The notes beneath the pieces were generated by a model. That model ran no database searches. It saw only the letters and a list, made by a program, of their open reading frames with translations, and was not told where the DNA came from. From contig CAVIIX010000004.1 of NCBI GenBank assembly GCA_963643225.1, forward strand, positions 1-64,000: a DNA stretch of 64,000 bases, written 5' to 3'. The position numbers were made by a program, and so were the translations under genes. Within the stretch, counting starts at the first letter, position 1. Every line of letters starts with the position of its first letter. The stretch is from UBA1258 sp963643225. GTDB taxonomy: Bacteria; Bacillota; Clostridia; Lachnospirales; Lachnospiraceae. Shown in pieces: positions 25,690-34,081 of the stretch.

Positions 25690-26493
25690 ATGATTATAGG
25701 GAACAGGGACTTTGATACAAAAAATCATACATATGTAATGGGAATTCTGAATATAACTCCTGATTCCTTTTATGATGGCGGCGAGTGTAAGAATACAGAC
25801 GCCGCTTTATTTAAAGCAGAGGAAATGATAAAAGCAGGAGCAGACATTATCGATGTGGGGGGCGAGTCCACAAGACCTGGTGCTACGGAGGTTTCCTGTG
25901 AGGAAGAGCTTAAAAGAGTTATTCCTGTAATTTCCAAGCTTAAATCAGAATTTAACATTCCTGTATCCATCGACACATATAAGGCAAAAACTGCCAAAGA
26001 AGCGATTATGGCAGGGGCTGATTTAATTAACGACATATGGGGACTTAAAAAAGACCCTGATATGAAAAGGGTAATTTTTGAAGCAGACCTTCCCTGCTGC
26101 TTAATGCATAACAGATTAGAAAATACACCTTTAGATTTAGACGAGCTTTTTTCTGAAATGTCTTTAATTGCAGATACAGCAATTACTGCAGGCATTAAAG
26201 AAGAAAAAATAATTTTAGATCCGGGCATCGGCTTTGGTAAAGAAAATAAGGATTCTTTAAAAATCCTTGCAAACATGAAGGAATTAAGACTCTTAGGCTT
26301 TCCCTGGCTGTTGGGCTGCTCAAGAAAATCCGTTATCGGGGACGTGCTTAAATTAGACAAAAAAGAACGTCTTGAAGGCACACTTGCCTTAACCGCACTT
26401 GCTGCAGAGGCAGGAGCTTCCTTTGTAAGAGTTCATGATGTAAAGGAAAACGTAAGAATAATAAAAATGGTTGAGGCTTTAAAAAATGTATAG
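25690..26493 (+). CDS. folP: Dihydropteroate synthase
   Basis: 267-residue TIM-barrel enzyme joining p-aminobenzoate and the pterin pyrophosphate; the sulfonamide target. Diagnostic motifs are MGILNITPDSFYDGG (residues 17-31) and IDVGGESTRPGA (about 55-66), with CSRKSVIG near residue 215. It overlaps the next gene by 8 bases. Confidence 0.97.
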   Translation: MIIGNRDFDTKNHTYVMGILNITPDSFYDGGECKNTDAALFKAEEMIKAGADIIDVGGESTRPGATEVSCEEELKRVIPVISKLKSEFNIPVSIDTYKAKTAKEAIMAGADLINDIWGLKKDPDMKRVIFEADLPCCLMHNRLENTPLDLDELFSEMSLIADTAITAGIKEEKIILDPGIGFGKENKDSLKILANMKELRLLGFPWLLGCSRKSVIGDVLKLDKKERLEGTLALTALAAEAGASFVRVHDVKENVRIIKMVEALKNV

Positions 26494-27313
26494 AGCAAAA
26501 GATAAGATTACCGTTACAGGCTTAAAAATATATGCCTATCACGGATGCCTGCTGTCAGAAAAAGAGAAGGGACAGGATTTTTATATTGATTTAAATATTT
26601 TTCTAAACCTTAATGATGCAGGCAAAACAGACGAGCTTGATTGCACCGTGGATTATGCATGTGTGTGTACGACTGTCAGGGAAGCTTTTACAAAAAAAAG
26701 CTATGATTTGATTGAGGCTGCGGCTGAGGCTGTTGCCATGGCAGTGCTTAAAAAATACAGTTTAATAAGTAGTGTGGAGGTGACGGTTCATAAGCCTAAT
26801 GCTCCCATTCCTGCTGAATTTAACGATATTTCCGTAAATATTTTAAGAACAAGGCACAGGGTGTACGTATCCGTTGGCTCAAATCTGGGAGACAGCGAGG
26901 CTATTATTAAAGAGGCTGAAACCAAATTAAATAAAGTAAAGGGCGTTGAAATAATAAAGGAATCTTCAATTATTACAACAAAGGCCTACGGGTTAACCGA
27001 TCAGCCGGATTTTAAAAATGCTCTGTGGATAGTTAATACTATTTTAAGCCCTACGGAATTTTTGAATGTTTTAAACAGAATTGAAGCGGATCTGGGCCGT
27101 GAAAGACTTGTGCACTGGGGCCCTCGGACCATCGATTTGGACATTGTATATTTTGACGATTTTGTAATCGATACAGACAGACTTACTATTCCACATATAG
27201 ATATGGCTAATCGTGAATTTGTGTTAAGGCCCTTAATGGAAGTGGACCCTTACGTGCGTCACCCTGTTACAAAATTAAGGGCGGAGGATATGCTTAATAA
27301 CTTAAGTAAATGA
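26486..27313 (+). CDS. folBK: Fused dihydroneopterin aldolase / HPPK
   Basis: 275-residue bifunctional enzyme. Residues 1-118 are FolB (LKIYAYHGCLLSEKEKGQ, then VEVTVHKPNAPIP), which cleaves dihydroneopterin; residues 128-275 are FolK (VYVSVGSNLGDSEA, then WGPRTIDLDIVYF), which pyrophosphorylates the product for FolP. The fusion places two consecutive steps on one chain. It is the last gene of the operon, followed by a terminator. No phosphatase or pabABC gene is present here. Confidence 0.95.
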   Translation: MYRAKDKITVTGLKIYAYHGCLLSEKEKGQDFYIDLNIFLNLNDAGKTDELDCTVDYACVCTTVREAFTKKSYDLIEAAAEAVAMAVLKKYSLISSVEVTVHKPNAPIPAEFNDISVNILRTRHRVYVSVGSNLGDSEAIIKEAETKLNKVKGVEIIKESSIITTKAYGLTDQPDFKNALWIVNTILSPTEFLNVLNRIEADLGRERLVHWGPRTIDLDIVYFDDFVIDTDRLTIPHIDMANREFVLRPLMEVDPYVRHPVTKLRAEDMLNNLSK

Positions 27314-27387
27314 TATGAGCAAGCCGCTTTGCTGCTTGCAAATATAAAAGCTGCAGTGTAAGTTCTTAACTTTTATATACATTTAAA

Positions 27388-27415
27388 CCCGGAGGTAAAG
27401 ACTTCCGGGCTTTTT
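27388..27415 (+). terminator. Terminator of the folate operon
   Basis: Stem CCCGGAGGT / ACTTCCGGG (one wobble pair) with loop AAAG, followed by CTTTTTGTTT. On the other strand a weaker TTTAAAT follows, so it may also serve the convergent DUF5050 gene. Confidence 0.88.
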
Positions 27416-27430
27416 GTTTAAATAGCTGTA

Positions 27431-28468
27431 TTATTTTTTCATGTTTTCAAATACAACGGACCTTGCGGCGGTAAATTCCGATACGTTTGGCGAACCGTAG
27501 GTTGAAGTGTAATAATAGGCGTATTCGTTGTTAAAGTCTTTAAAATAGGTGTAAGTAGAAGTGATGTTTATGTCTGAATAAACACCCTCCGCGATTGTTT
27601 CCATACCGCTTCCATCAGCCAGCATACGCATAAGCTTAGGATTGGTGGCGGAAGACTTTGAATAAAAAATGATGCCGTTATATATGTTGAAGGTATCGAT
27701 TCTGTCTTTTGTTAAAATCTCGATTACGTTTTCTGAAAGAGAATAACGGCAGAGTCTGTAATTGTTTAAAACATCCATATAATAGATGTATCCGTCCTGA
27801 TAAATAGGATTCCAGATGTCGCCACCCCATACATCTGTCACTTCCCCTGTAGCGATATTGTAGGTGTATAAGTGGTGGTCGTCGTACATTCCGTTAAAAT
27901 AGATTAAGCCTCCGTTATAGGAAGAAGGGTTAATCATGTAATTTAACAGCTCTGTACTTTCTCCTGTTTTTAAATCAAGCTTATGAAAGGTGGTGCCTTC
28001 GGTTTTTGTGTAGTGCTGGTAATAAATGTTATTGTCCACAAGCAGCATGTTCTGGGAGGTTTCTTTTGTAAGGGATTTCAATCTGGAGCCGTTTTTCTTA
28101 ACCATGTACATGCCGGGCTTACTTACTACCGAGCCAAGCCCCGTGCTCTTTGGAATGGTGTCACCGTAAAAGAAAAGGAAATCAGCACAAGCGTTAATGT
28201 ATTTAACATTTAGGTTATATACCTTTTTTATGTCTGACTGATCCGGGTTCATAACGTATAGGGCACCCTCATCGTAGACATTTGAAAAATAAACCTTTCC
28301 GTCCGATTCATTAAAGAGTCCGTGGTTGTTAAGATTGCCTGCAGCGGCGCCGACGGTGCCTGTTGGAACCTTTACGGAAGTAGTGTTGTAAACCGAATAA
28401 AAAACGGCAATTGCAATAAATGCAATTAAGACAAATATACCGATGATTTTTTTAGCTGTATCCGTCAT
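27431..28468 (-). CDS. Membrane-anchored DUF5050-type beta-propeller protein
   Basis: 345-residue protein with one N-terminal helix (IIGIFVLIAFIAIAVFYSVY, residues 8-27) and an external domain built of repeated blades with a YF/YY pattern (KVYFSNVYDEGALYVMN, GLIYFNGMYDDHHLYTYN, GYIYYMDVLNNYRLCRY). This is the DUF5050/TolB-like propeller pattern common in Lachnospiraceae. No enzymatic residues can be named; such proteins may bind peptides, glycans or partner proteins. It is a single gene convergent to the folate operon. Confidence 0.75.
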   Translation of the reverse strand: MTDTAKKIIGIFVLIAFIAIAVFYSVYNTTSVKVPTGTVGAAAGNLNNHGLFNESDGKVYFSNVYDEGALYVMNPDQSDIKKVYNLNVKYINACADFLFFYGDTIPKSTGLGSVVSKPGMYMVKKNGSRLKSLTKETSQNMLLVDNNIYYQHYTKTEGTTFHKLDLKTGESTELLNYMINPSSYNGGLIYFNGMYDDHHLYTYNIATGEVTDVWGGDIWNPIYQDGYIYYMDVLNNYRLCRYSLSENVIEILTKDRIDTFNIYNGIIFYSKSSATNPKLMRMLADGSGMETIAEGVYSDINITSTYTYFKDFNNEYAYYYTSTYGSPNVSEFTAARSVVFENMKK

Positions 28469-28568
28469 TTCAGACCCCTTTCAACTCAGCCGGAGAAATC
28501 TGCATCTAAGGACTTACAGTAAGCTCTGACAAGTGCCTTTACTTCTTTATTATAAGCCAAGGGATACC

Positions 28569-28597
28569 TTGCTATCAAGAATTAAAAGGGGTAAAAT
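28569..28597 (+). promoter_or_regulatory. Promoter of the DUF815 ATPase / ppk1 operon
   Basis: TTGCTA (28569-28574), exactly 17 bp, TAAAAT (28592-28597), 26 bases before the ATG at 28624, which has GGAGG at 28613-28617. Confidence 0.65.
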
Positions 28598-28623
28598 AAA
28601 TCAATCACATTTGGAGGCAGTAT

Positions 28624-29913
28624 ATGCGGGAACAGGAATTAATAGTATACAGAGACTTTGAAAATGGTGAGCTTTTAAGCTCAATGATTTATTTAATCGA
28701 AAATTACAGAAAAGATGACGCCGATAAGACTAAATTACAATCGTTATTTTATAAATGCTTTCATGAGCTTCTTGAATTTGCAGGACAGTACGGATTCTCC
28801 GGCAACCTTTGGCACTGCTATTTATCCCATTTGCTTGTAAATAACGAAAACAGCTATTCAATGGCCTGCGAAATAGTGGGAGAGGTAGAGGGCACAATAA
28901 ACGACTGTGTGCTTCACGACATAGAGATATTTAAAGAGCTTTATGATTATGATTTTACGGAAATTAAAGAAACGCTTAATATAAAGGATTTTTCTTTGGC
29001 GTTAAACTACACAAGCTCTAAGCGTGAAAGTAAGGTTTATAACACAAGAATTGTTAAGCGCATCATTAAGCTTTCTGAAAAATTCAACGAAAATAATACG
29101 CCTGAAGATATGAAGAAAACCTTAACCGAATTTTACAGAGACTACGGCGTAGGTAAATTTGGTTTACATAAAGCATTCAGAGTGGTGCATACTGAAAGGG
29201 GCGCTGAAATAGTACCAATTACCAATATTGCCCATGTTAAGCTTGATGATCTTGTGGGCTATGAAAATGCCAAGCATAAGCTTACAGAAAATACAAGCGC
29301 CTTTGTACATGGTAAGCCCTGCAACAACTGTCTGTTATTTGGTGATGCGGGTACCGGCAAGTCTTCAAGTATTAAAGCAATTGCCAATCAGTATTATGAG
29401 GACGGCTTAAGAATTATTGAAATTTATAAGCATCAGTTTGTGGATTTAAACGACGTAATTGCCCAGATTAAAAACAGAAATTATAAATTTATCCTTTATA
29501 TGGATGATTTAAGCTTTGAGGATTTTGAAATCGAATATAAATATTTAAAGGCTGTAATTGAGGGCGGTCTTGAGAAAAGGCCTGAAAATGTTTTGATTTA
29601 CGCTACATCAAACCGCCGCCACTTAATCAATGAAAAATTTTCAGAGCGTGGCGCGGCTGATGATGAGGTGCATTTTAGAGATACCATGCAGGAAAAGTTA
29701 TCCCTGTATGCACGCTTTGGCGTTACTATTTATTTTGAATCGCCTTCTGCAAGGGAATTTAACAAAATCGTGGTGGAGCTTGCCAAAAGAAATGAAATCG
29801 ATATGCCTGAGGACAAGCTTTTACTTATGGCCAATCAATGGGAATTATCCCACGGCGGCTTATCAGGGCGTACGGCTTCGCAGTTTATACAATATCTGTT
29901 AGGAAAAGAATAG
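28624..29913 (+). CDS. DUF815 family AAA ATPase
   Basis: 429-residue predicted ATPase. A helical N-terminal region of about 200 residues precedes the ATPase core: Walker A FGDAGTGKSS near residue 240, Walker B ILYMDDLSFED near 290 and ATSNRRHL as sensor 1 about residue 325. This matches the DUF815 family, whose cellular role is not established. It is followed after one base by ppk1, so a link to polyphosphate or stress is possible but only by neighbourhood. Confidence 0.8.
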   Translation: MREQELIVYRDFENGELLSSMIYLIENYRKDDADKTKLQSLFYKCFHELLEFAGQYGFSGNLWHCYLSHLLVNNENSYSMACEIVGEVEGTINDCVLHDIEIFKELYDYDFTEIKETLNIKDFSLALNYTSSKRESKVYNTRIVKRIIKLSEKFNENNTPEDMKKTLTEFYRDYGVGKFGLHKAFRVVHTERGAEIVPITNIAHVKLDDLVGYENAKHKLTENTSAFVHGKPCNNCLLFGDAGTGKSSSIKAIANQYYEDGLRIIEIYKHQFVDLNDVIAQIKNRNYKFILYMDDLSFEDFEIEYKYLKAVIEGGLEKRPENVLIYATSNRRHLINEKFSERGAADDEVHFRDTMQEKLSLYARFGVTIYFESPSAREFNKIVVELAKRNEIDMPEDKLLLMANQWELSHGGLSGRTASQFIQYLLGKE

Positions 29914-29914
29914 C

Positions 29915-31969
29915 ATGGAAGATAAGATTATCTTTGATAATCAAAAACTATATAAAAACCGTGAGCTATCCTGGCTTCAGTTTGAAGAGAGGGTTCTTAA
30001 TGAAGCAAAGGACTCTGAAAACCTTTTATTTGAACGCCTTAAATTTTTAAGTATCACTGCCTCTAATTTAGATGAATTTTTCATGATAAGAGTAGCTACC
30101 CTTAAGAGAATGGAAAAGGCAGGCTACAAAGGAAAGGACATTGCAGGGATGACTCCCGGCATGCAGATTGAAAAAGTCTCCGATGCGGTACATAAATTTG
30201 TAAAGGAGCAGTACAGGGTATACGAGAGTCTGCTTCCCTTAATTAAGGCTATAGGAGTAGAAATTGCAGAGACTTATGAGGATTTAGAGGATAGTGAAAG
30301 GATAAAGGCAGATAAATATTTTGATGCAAACATTTTTCCGATTCTTACGCCTTTAATGATAGATGCCACAAGACCTTTTCCTTTGCTTAGAAATGATTTT
30401 TTATACCTTGGAGGCTTTTTAAAAAAGTCAGGCTCCGTTACAAAGGAGCTTGCTCTCATACAGATTCCAAAGGGTATAGAAAGATTAATAAGGGTTTCCG
30501 ATAAAAGGTTTATTTTGTTGGAAGAAATTGTTAAATTCAAATTTAACAAAATGTTTACAGGCTTTGAGGCACTTTCCATCAATTATTTCAGAGTCTTACG
30601 TAATGCAGACTTAGTATTAGAGCCGGATGAAGACGTTATCGATATACTTACCAAAATGGAAGAAGAGGTAGGCAAGCGTGAAAACGCAGATGCCATAAGA
30701 CTTGAACTTTCAGGTCCGCATTCAGAGGATTTTGAAAGAAGAATTAAATCAGAGCTAGGCATTACCGAAACAGAAGTATACGAATTAAACGGGCCGATAG
30801 ATTTAACCTTTCTTTCGGAGGTGTATGCTTTAAAGGGCTTTGAAAAATTAAAGAAGCCGCCCTTTGAACCGGTTATGCCCTGGGAATTTGAAACGAAAAA
30901 AAGTTTATTTGAGCAGATAAAAGAGCATGATTTAATGCTTATTCATCCCTTTGAAAGCTTTAAGCCGGTAATTGATTTTATTACGGAAGCTGCCAAGGAT
31001 AAAAATGTGCTCGCCATAAAGCAGACCCTGTACCGGGTAAGCGGAGATTCGCCTATCGTGAAGGCTTTAATGGAAGCTGCCAGAAACGGTAAGCAGGTAA
31101 CGGTGTTAGTAGAATTAAAGGCACGCTTTGATGAAGAAAACAATATAAACTGGGCACGGATGCTTGAAAAAGCAGGCTGCCACGTAATATACGGCTTTGC
31201 ACATATTAAAACCCATTGCAAAATAACACTTGTTATTAGACGTGAGAACGGAAAAATTAAGCGATATGTACATCTTGGCACCGGTAATTACAACGACTCA
31301 ACTGCCAAGCAGTATACGGATGTAGGCTTCTTTACGGCAAGAGAGGAATTTGGAGAAGATGCTACAAACGTATTTAACCTGCTGTCAGGGTATTCGCAAA
31401 ATTCTGACTGGAAAAAATTATATTTGGCACCTATGGATTTGCGCCATAAATTTATCGGGCTTATAGAAAGAGAAGCAGAGCATGCCGCCGCCGGCCGGCC
31501 TTCCCACATTATTGCAAAGCTTAATTCTTTATGCGATAAAGAAATAATTGATGCTTTATACATAGCTTCAGGGAAGGGTGTGAAAATCGATTTAATAGTA
31601 AGAGGAATATGCTGCCTTAGGGTAGGCATTAAAGGCGTCAGTGACAACATAACCGTGCGCAGCATTGTAGGTAATTTTCTTGAACACAGCCGGGTTTATT
31701 ATTTTAAAAACGGCGGTGACCCCGAATATTATTGTTCAAGTGCCGACTGGATGCCAAGAAACATGGACAAGCGCATAGAAATTTTATTTCCTGTTGAAAG
31801 AAAACGCCTGCGTGAAAAATTAAATCATGTGCTTAAATTAATGCTTAAGGATAACAAAAAGGCATGGATATTACAGGAAAACGGTGAATACGTTAAAAAG
31901 CCAGAGGATGAGGATTTATATTCCTTCCAGGACGGCTTTATAGAAGAAGAAAAGAATACGTTGGTGTAG
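29915..31969 (+). CDS. ppk: Polyphosphate kinase 1
   Basis: 684-residue enzyme that makes inorganic polyphosphate from ATP. N-terminal NRELSWLQFEERVLNEA and SNLDEFFMIRVA are the family opening; the phospholipase-D-like catalytic half holds the autophosphorylated histidine, by alignment with E. coli His435 most likely H434 (IKTHCKI). HLGTGNYNDSTAKQYTD follows. Length is normal. It starts one base after the DUF815 gene. No exopolyphosphatase gene is adjacent. Confidence 0.95.
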   Translation: MEDKIIFDNQKLYKNRELSWLQFEERVLNEAKDSENLLFERLKFLSITASNLDEFFMIRVATLKRMEKAGYKGKDIAGMTPGMQIEKVSDAVHKFVKEQYRVYESLLPLIKAIGVEIAETYEDLEDSERIKADKYFDANIFPILTPLMIDATRPFPLLRNDFLYLGGFLKKSGSVTKELALIQIPKGIERLIRVSDKRFILLEEIVKFKFNKMFTGFEALSINYFRVLRNADLVLEPDEDVIDILTKMEEEVGKRENADAIRLELSGPHSEDFERRIKSELGITETEVYELNGPIDLTFLSEVYALKGFEKLKKPPFEPVMPWEFETKKSLFEQIKEHDLMLIHPFESFKPVIDFITEAAKDKNVLAIKQTLYRVSGDSPIVKALMEAARNGKQVTVLVELKARFDEENNINWARMLEKAGCHVIYGFAHIKTHCKITLVIRRENGKIKRYVHLGTGNYNDSTAKQYTDVGFFTAREEFGEDATNVFNLLSGYSQNSDWKKLYLAPMDLRHKFIGLIEREAEHAAAGRPSHIIAKLNSLCDKEIIDALYIASGKGVKIDLIVRGICCLRVGIKGVSDNITVRSIVGNFLEHSRVYYFKNGGDPEYYCSSADWMPRNMDKRIEILFPVERKRLREKLNHVLKLMLKDNKKAWILQENGEYVKKPEDEDLYSFQDGFIEEEKNTLV

Positions 31970-32011
31970 GCTTTAAAGTAAACCTGCACACTTGATTAAC
32001 GCTTTAAGCAT

Positions 32012-32032
32012 GAGCGCGTGCCAGCACGCCTC
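32012..32032. repeat. Short palindrome upstream of maf
   Basis: GCGTGC / GCACGC with a two-base CA centre, flanked by GAG and CTC that also pair. No T run follows. It resembles the small palindromes at 3312-3402 and 34017-34080 in composition. Confidence 0.45.
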
Positions 32033-32056
32033 GTGTCTGAAGCAGGAGGACAAAAA

Positions 32057-32659
32057 ATGGTAATTTTAGCTTCAGGCTCTCCCAGAAGAAAGGAGCTTTT
32101 GGCTCTTACGGGAGTAGAATACGAAATAATAACTTCAGACTGTGATGAGACTCCTACAAAGACAAAACCCTCTAAAATAGTTGAAGAATTATCAAAAAGA
32201 AAATGCGATGATGTGTATGATAAATGCCTTAAGGCAGGTAAAATTGACACGGCACAAAAAAATCTGATCATTGCGGCAGATACGCTGGTGTTTTTAGGTA
32301 ATGAACATTTAGGAAAACCTGGCACTCGTGAAAATTCCATTAAAATGCTTAAAAAGCTTTCAGGCAGAACCCATGAGGTTATCACCGCAGTGACGCTTCT
32401 TTATACAAATGAAGGATGTGTTAAGGAGGTTTCTTTTCATGAAAAAACTGAAGTGGAGGTTTATGCACTTACTGAAGGGCAGATAAAAGAATACGTTGAA
32501 ACGGATGAGCCCCTGGATAAAGCCGGTGCCTATGCAATCCAGGGCTATTTTGCAAAATTCATAAAGGGAATCCGGGGCGAATATTCAAATGTAGTGGGGC
32601 TTCCCATTGCCAGGCTGTATCATGAAATGATAAATATAGGCTTCATAAAGGGAGAATAA
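32057..32659 (+). CDS. maf: Maf-like nucleoside triphosphate pyrophosphatase
   Basis: 200-residue house-cleaning pyrophosphatase. It opens with ILASGSPRRKELL (substrate loop) and has IIAADTLV with the metal-binding Asp and KAGAYAIQGYFAKFI near the end, the family fingerprint. Upstream in-frame codons run into a hairpin; AGGAGG at 32044-32049 and the motif at the N-terminus fix ATG 32057. It is followed after one base by a small unknown gene. Confidence 0.93.
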   Translation: MVILASGSPRRKELLALTGVEYEIITSDCDETPTKTKPSKIVEELSKRKCDDVYDKCLKAGKIDTAQKNLIIAADTLVFLGNEHLGKPGTRENSIKMLKKLSGRTHEVITAVTLLYTNEGCVKEVSFHEKTEVEVYALTEGQIKEYVETDEPLDKAGAYAIQGYFAKFIKGIRGEYSNVVGLPIARLYHEMINIGFIKGE

Positions 32660-32660
32660 A

Positions 32661-32909
32661 ATGTACGACGATAAAACAACAGAAGTATTTTTAAGGGATC
32701 AGCTAAAACTCTTTCCGGAGGAAGTAGCCTTTACAAAGCAGGAAGCTAAGGAATTTTTGTCTGACTGCTTTGCGGTTGTGGTAAAGGGTAAAAAAGAGGT
32801 TATTGAATATTTTGAAGAAGAAGGCATCGATTATGATGCAGTGGATATACTTGAAGCCGACGAAGTGTTTGATTTGGGCGATGGAAGATATTTAATTGTA
32901 GAAGCTTAG
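32661..32909 (+). CDS. Conserved-looking 82-residue protein of unknown function
   Basis: Small acidic cytoplasmic protein (MYDDKTTEVFLRDQLKLFPE ... DLGDGRYLIVEA) without signal or membrane helix. I have a sense of similar proteins in other Lachnospiraceae but cannot name a domain. It is one base from maf and is probably co-transcribed; a terminator follows at 32973. The alternation of helix and strand suggests a compact alpha/beta fold. Confidence 0.7.
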   Translation: MYDDKTTEVFLRDQLKLFPEEVAFTKQEAKEFLSDCFAVVVKGKKEVIEYFEEEGIDYDAVDILEADEVFDLGDGRYLIVEA

Positions 32910-32972
32910 CATGAATGGAATTCGCAATATTATGCAGGGTATGCAGCAGGATAATTAATGTGGTAAAATTTA

Positions 32973-33008
32973 GGGGCGTGGCTTTTGCACTGCCCCGCTT
33001 TTCTTTTG
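32973..33008 (+). terminator. Terminator after maf and the small gene
   Basis: Stem GGGGC-GTG / CAC-t-GCCCC around GCTTTTG, followed by GCTTTTCTTTT. Confidence 0.7.
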
Positions 33009-33036
33009 CAGACGTGTAAACATATGAGGAATGATT

Positions 33037-34011
33037 ATGAAACAGGAAGACATCGCCAGAGCTTTAGGACTTTCAAAAACCACGGTTTCGAGGGCGCTTT
33101 CGGGAAAGGGGCGCATAAGCGACGGAACAATTCAAAGGATTAACGATTATATTGAAAATGAAGGCAGAAGAAAAAAATTTGTACCTTCCCTTTCACGCAA
33201 TATCTGCGTTGCGATTCCGGGAGACAGATACATTAATTCAAATCCATATTTCAGCGAATGTCTTTATGGAGTGTGCGATGCGGTTTCACTTCTTGACTAC
33301 AACGTAATGGTGGTGAAGGCAACGGAAAACGACATTTCTGAAATTGTAAAGGTGGTGGAAGAAAAGAAGGCTGACGGCATTATTTTAACCAGAAGCTTTG
33401 AAAAGGATAAGGCGTTAGAATACCTGTGTACCACGGATTTTCCGGTGGCGGTAGCTGGAAGATGCGCTTTTGACAATGTCATAAGCGTTGATATGGATAA
33501 CGAAAAAGCCACTAAAGAGCTTACTTCTTTGATGATAGCCAAGGGCTTTAAGCGTTTTACCGTCATAATCGAGGACTTAAATTACAGGGTAAACAAGGCC
33601 AGATATAACGGCTTTGTGAATGCCTTAAATAAAAAGAATATTCCTATTGAAAAACAGTTTATTTACACAGGAAAATTTTATATGGATTTGCTCAAAACCG
33701 TTACATCAAATATTTTAAGCAACAAGACGGAGTGTATTATATGTGGTGATGATGAAATTGCGGTTAAGGTAATGTCCTGGCTTAAAAACGAGGGCTACAG
33801 AATTCCAAAAGACGTGGCAGTTGCATCCTGCTATAACAGTCCCACACTTAATTTTGTAGTGCCTGCAATTACCGCAATCGACGTGCCCACCCGTACGGTA
33901 GGGGCCACCTTAGGAAAGCAGATGATAAATTTATTAGAGGGTGTACCCTATAATAAAAACGTGGATGTGGATTATGAAATCCTCATAAGAAAATCTACAG
34001 GAAAAGACTGA
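33037..34011 (+). CDS. LacI/GalR family transcriptional regulator
   Basis: 324-residue regulator. The N-terminal helix-turn-helix IARALGLSKTTVSRALSGKG with the following hinge is canonical; residues 60-320 form a periplasmic-binding-protein-like sugar sensor. GAGGA at 33026-33030 fits ATG 33037 better than the in-frame ATG at 33031. It lies 3.5 kb before the mannan locus, separated by two minus-strand genes, and is the only sugar regulator in the window, so it is the best candidate for controlling that locus. Its ligand is unknown. Confidence 0.9.
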   Translation: MKQEDIARALGLSKTTVSRALSGKGRISDGTIQRINDYIENEGRRKKFVPSLSRNICVAIPGDRYINSNPYFSECLYGVCDAVSLLDYNVMVVKATENDISEIVKVVEEKKADGIILTRSFEKDKALEYLCTTDFPVAVAGRCAFDNVISVDMDNEKATKELTSLMIAKGFKRFTVIIEDLNYRVNKARYNGFVNALNKKNIPIEKQFIYTGKFYMDLLKTVTSNILSNKTECIICGDDEIAVKVMSWLKNEGYRIPKDVAVASCYNSPTLNFVVPAITAIDVPTRTVGATLGKQMINLLEGVPYNKNVDVDYEILIRKSTGKD

Positions 34012-34016
34012 AAAAG

Positions 34017-34080
34017 GCACTCGCGCGTAAGGGCTATGTCGCAGAGGCGACCGTGCTCAGTGCGAGAGTTTCTTTTTTTA
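34017..34080. terminator. Two-way terminator built from the nested palindrome element
   Basis: Outer arms GCACT / AGTGC enclose an inner stem GTCGC-AGAG-GCGAC; T runs follow on the plus strand (TTTCTTTTTTT) and on the minus strand (CCTTTTTC). It lies between the convergent LacI and PHP-HAD genes. Its sequence matches the element at 3330-3380 in the positions GCACTCGCGCG, AAGG, GTCGC and GCGACC. Confidence 0.75.
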
Positions 34081-34081
34081 T

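Noticed and set aside
25770..26381. 203-codon minus-strand open frame
   Set aside because: It is the reverse of folP; the plus-strand frame has complete dihydropteroate synthase motifs.
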